This document shows positions 15,156-16,465 of a DNA stretch of 16,465 nt, in pieces. The notes beneath the pieces were generated by a model. The model was not told the origin of the DNA. It saw nothing but the letters and a program-made list of their open reading frames with translations, and did not search any database. Where the stretch lies: contig JABXGS010000124.1 in the NCBI GenBank assembly GCA_016550425.1, positions 1 through 16,465 of the forward strand, read 5' to 3'. The DNA is from an archaeon (lineage in GTDB: Archaea; Asgardarchaeota; Hermodarchaeia; Hermodarchaeales; Hermodarchaeaceae). Position 1 is the first letter of the stretch. Each line of letters begins with the position of its first letter. A program made the translations under genes and the position numbers.

Positions 15156-16465
15156 ATGCTTTCCTATCCACGCCGTATCTCGTATGGAATCGGACGCACA
15201 GGTTCATCATTACTATTGACCTTCGTTGATTTCGCGGGTTTGAATATCTATTACTCATTCTTTCTGTTAAATCCGTTATATGCTGGGATTGCAAGTGCCT
15301 TTGGATTTATTGTCATAGGACTTTCCCACTGGTACCTTGGATTTCGAAGTGATAAGACTGAAAGCCGATTTGGACGCCGACGCCCGTATATAATGATCGG
15401 AGCTCCCGCACTAGCGATAACAGGATTTCTGATATTTTTCCCACAGTGGATTATCCCACCGTCCCCCGATCCAGTCAATGATCCAACTTGGCAGTTGATG
15501 ACATTCGGATATTATCTTCTGACTCTCGCCCTCTTCAAATTCTTTTATGCTTTCCTTATCACCGCATATCAAGCATGGTTGCCAGAGATTGCTGGCCCTG
15601 AAGAACGCCCGAATGTTGGTGCGATTCAGAATACTGCAAACTGGGCTGGCACAGGCATCGGGATTGTTATTGGATTTATTTCAGGAATACTCTTCGTTCC
15701 TATTACGGGTATCCCAACCGAAATTGGGTTTATTGTGCTTATCATGATTTCTTTGCTCTGTTTTCTGTTGTTTCTCCCTGCAATCTTTTTTGTCCGTACT
15801 CGGCCCGGAATTCAACCCATTGAACGATCAATGGTTGATGAGACCAAAACAGCCTTGAAAAACCCCAACTACGTGAAATGGATTTTTGTGGTTGGCTTCT
15901 GGTCCTTAACCCTTTCCACAATCACCTCAATCATTGTTCCGATGCTACAAAATGGTTTGTTACTGGATTTCACACAACTTATCATCGCTGCAGGTATGTT
16001 TCTAATCGCACTACTTATCGTTCCCTTTTTCTTGGCCATACTGGTCAAGCGGTATGGCAAGAAACGTATTCTCATGATTGCACTCCTTCTCTTAGCGATA
16101 ATCCTTCCTTTCACAACGATTCTAGGTCTTCCTATATTTGGACCTGTTATAATCCAACTGATCGCTTGGGGTATTCCGTTAGGTAGTTGTGTGGCTGCCC
16201 TGTATCTCATGCGCTATGTAGTCATTGCCGATATAGCTCACAAGGATGAGCTTGAGAGCGGGCAGGCTAGGGCCGGAATGTATGAGGGATTTCAGGGGGT
16301 TCCACTGAATGTCTTTCAAGCAATTGGATCCACCTTTCTGGGATGGTTCCTCCTAGTACTACAGGTCAGTCCTGGACCGCCTCCGGTGAACTTTGGGTTC
16401 TTCTGGTGGGGACCCGTGTTTGCTATCTTCTTAGTGATTGCTGCAATTATCCTCTACTACACAAA
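15156..16465 (+). CDS. MFS transporter, GPH (sugar:cation symporter) type, cut by window edge
   Basis: The frame opens at ATG 15156, directly after an in-frame TAA, with AAGGATG as a possible ribosome site about 9 bases upstream. It stays open to the last base, giving about 436 residues with 11-12 hydrophobic helices; the C-terminus is missing. The N-terminus (RRISYGIGRTGSSLLLTF) and the loop SDKTESRFGRRRPYIMIG (after helix 2) match the SDRTRSRWGRRRP-like signature of the glycoside-pentoside-hexuronide symporter group (MFS_2). The stretch AYQAWLPEIAGPEERPN is also typical. Members import sugars or sugar derivatives with Na+ or H+. Substrate is not predictable. Placement opposite the dikinase gene suggests a link to central carbon use, by inference only. 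Confidence 0.85.
   Translation, partial: MLSYPRRISYGIGRTGSSLLLTFVDFAGLNIYYSFFLLNPLYAGIASAFGFIVIGLSHWYLGFRSDKTESRFGRRRPYIMIGAPALAITGFLIFFPQWIIPPSPDPVNDPTWQLMTFGYYLLTLALFKFFYAFLITAYQAWLPEIAGPEERPNVGAIQNTANWAGTGIGIVIGFISGILFVPITGIPTEIGFIVLIMISLLCFLLFLPAIFFVRTRPGIQPIERSMVDETKTALKNPNYVKWIFVVGFWSLTLSTITSIIVPMLQNGLLLDFTQLIIAAGMFLIALLIVPFFLAILVKRYGKKRILMIALLLLAIILPFTTILGLPIFGPVIIQLIAWGIPLGSCVAALYLMRYVVIADIAHKDELESGQARAGMYEGFQGVPLNVFQAIGSTFLGWFLLVLQVSPGPPPVNFGFFWWGPVFAIFLVIAAIILYYT

Noticed and set aside
15118..15228. Short open frame (36 codons) beginning in the leader of the MFS transporter
   Set aside because: It overlaps the transporter start in another frame, has no SD of its own and no recognisable motif.
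1..16465. CRISPR array, insertion-sequence transposase or prophage genes
   Set aside because: No regularly spaced repeats, no transposase motifs and no phage-like genes were seen.

Overview
The window looks like a stretch of an archaeal chromosome, most likely from an Asgard-type lineage (Thorarchaeia or a relative). This is inferred from gene style, since no rRNA or other phylogenetic marker is present. The pointers are: TATA-like boxes about 25-30 bases before the first codon of several lead genes, Shine-Dalgarno (SD) sites mainly before genes inside operons, large secreted proteins anchored by one C-terminal helix with an Arg-rich tail, a RuBisCO-like protein, and pyruvate phosphate dikinase.

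Layout. Bases 1-213 are the end of a bacterial-type catalase in noticeably GC-richer DNA. Next come a small Cys/His-rich protein (minus strand) and, divergent from it, a surface-anchored metzincin-type metalloprotease (751-2976). The 3-4.6 kb region is sparse: an unrecognised 154-aa protein, a 117-aa helical-repeat protein, and two diverged copies of a ~130-150-base repeat about 1 kb apart.

From 8395 down to 4595 (minus strand) lie five genes: RuBisCO-like protein, class I methyltransferase, SnoaL/NTF2-like protein, and two adjacent four-helix membrane proteins. The first two appear to share one transcript. The last three form a second tight unit with its own TATA-like box and a perfect 19-base palindrome upstream. 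The two membrane proteins are paralogues, and each is itself an internal duplication, giving four copies of a two-helix module. The first of them has no ATG, GTG or TTG at its N-terminus and probably starts at CTG behind a strong SD.

Divergent from the RuBisCO-like gene is a 917-aa surface protein (8623-11376) with three GATase/GIFT-like domains, an Ig-like domain and a C-terminal anchor, followed by a clear hairpin/T-tract terminator. Converging on it is a two-gene unit: pyruvate phosphate dikinase and a 14-base-overlapping GNAT acetyltransferase. Divergent from the dikinase, a GPH-type MFS transporter starts at 15156 and runs off the window.

Reading: central carbon metabolism (dikinase, sugar-type importer) and cell-surface proteins surround an uncharacterised metabolic cluster. 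The parts most worth following up are the duplicated membrane-protein pair with its SnoaL partner, the non-carboxylating RuBisCO homologue, and the repeat pair.
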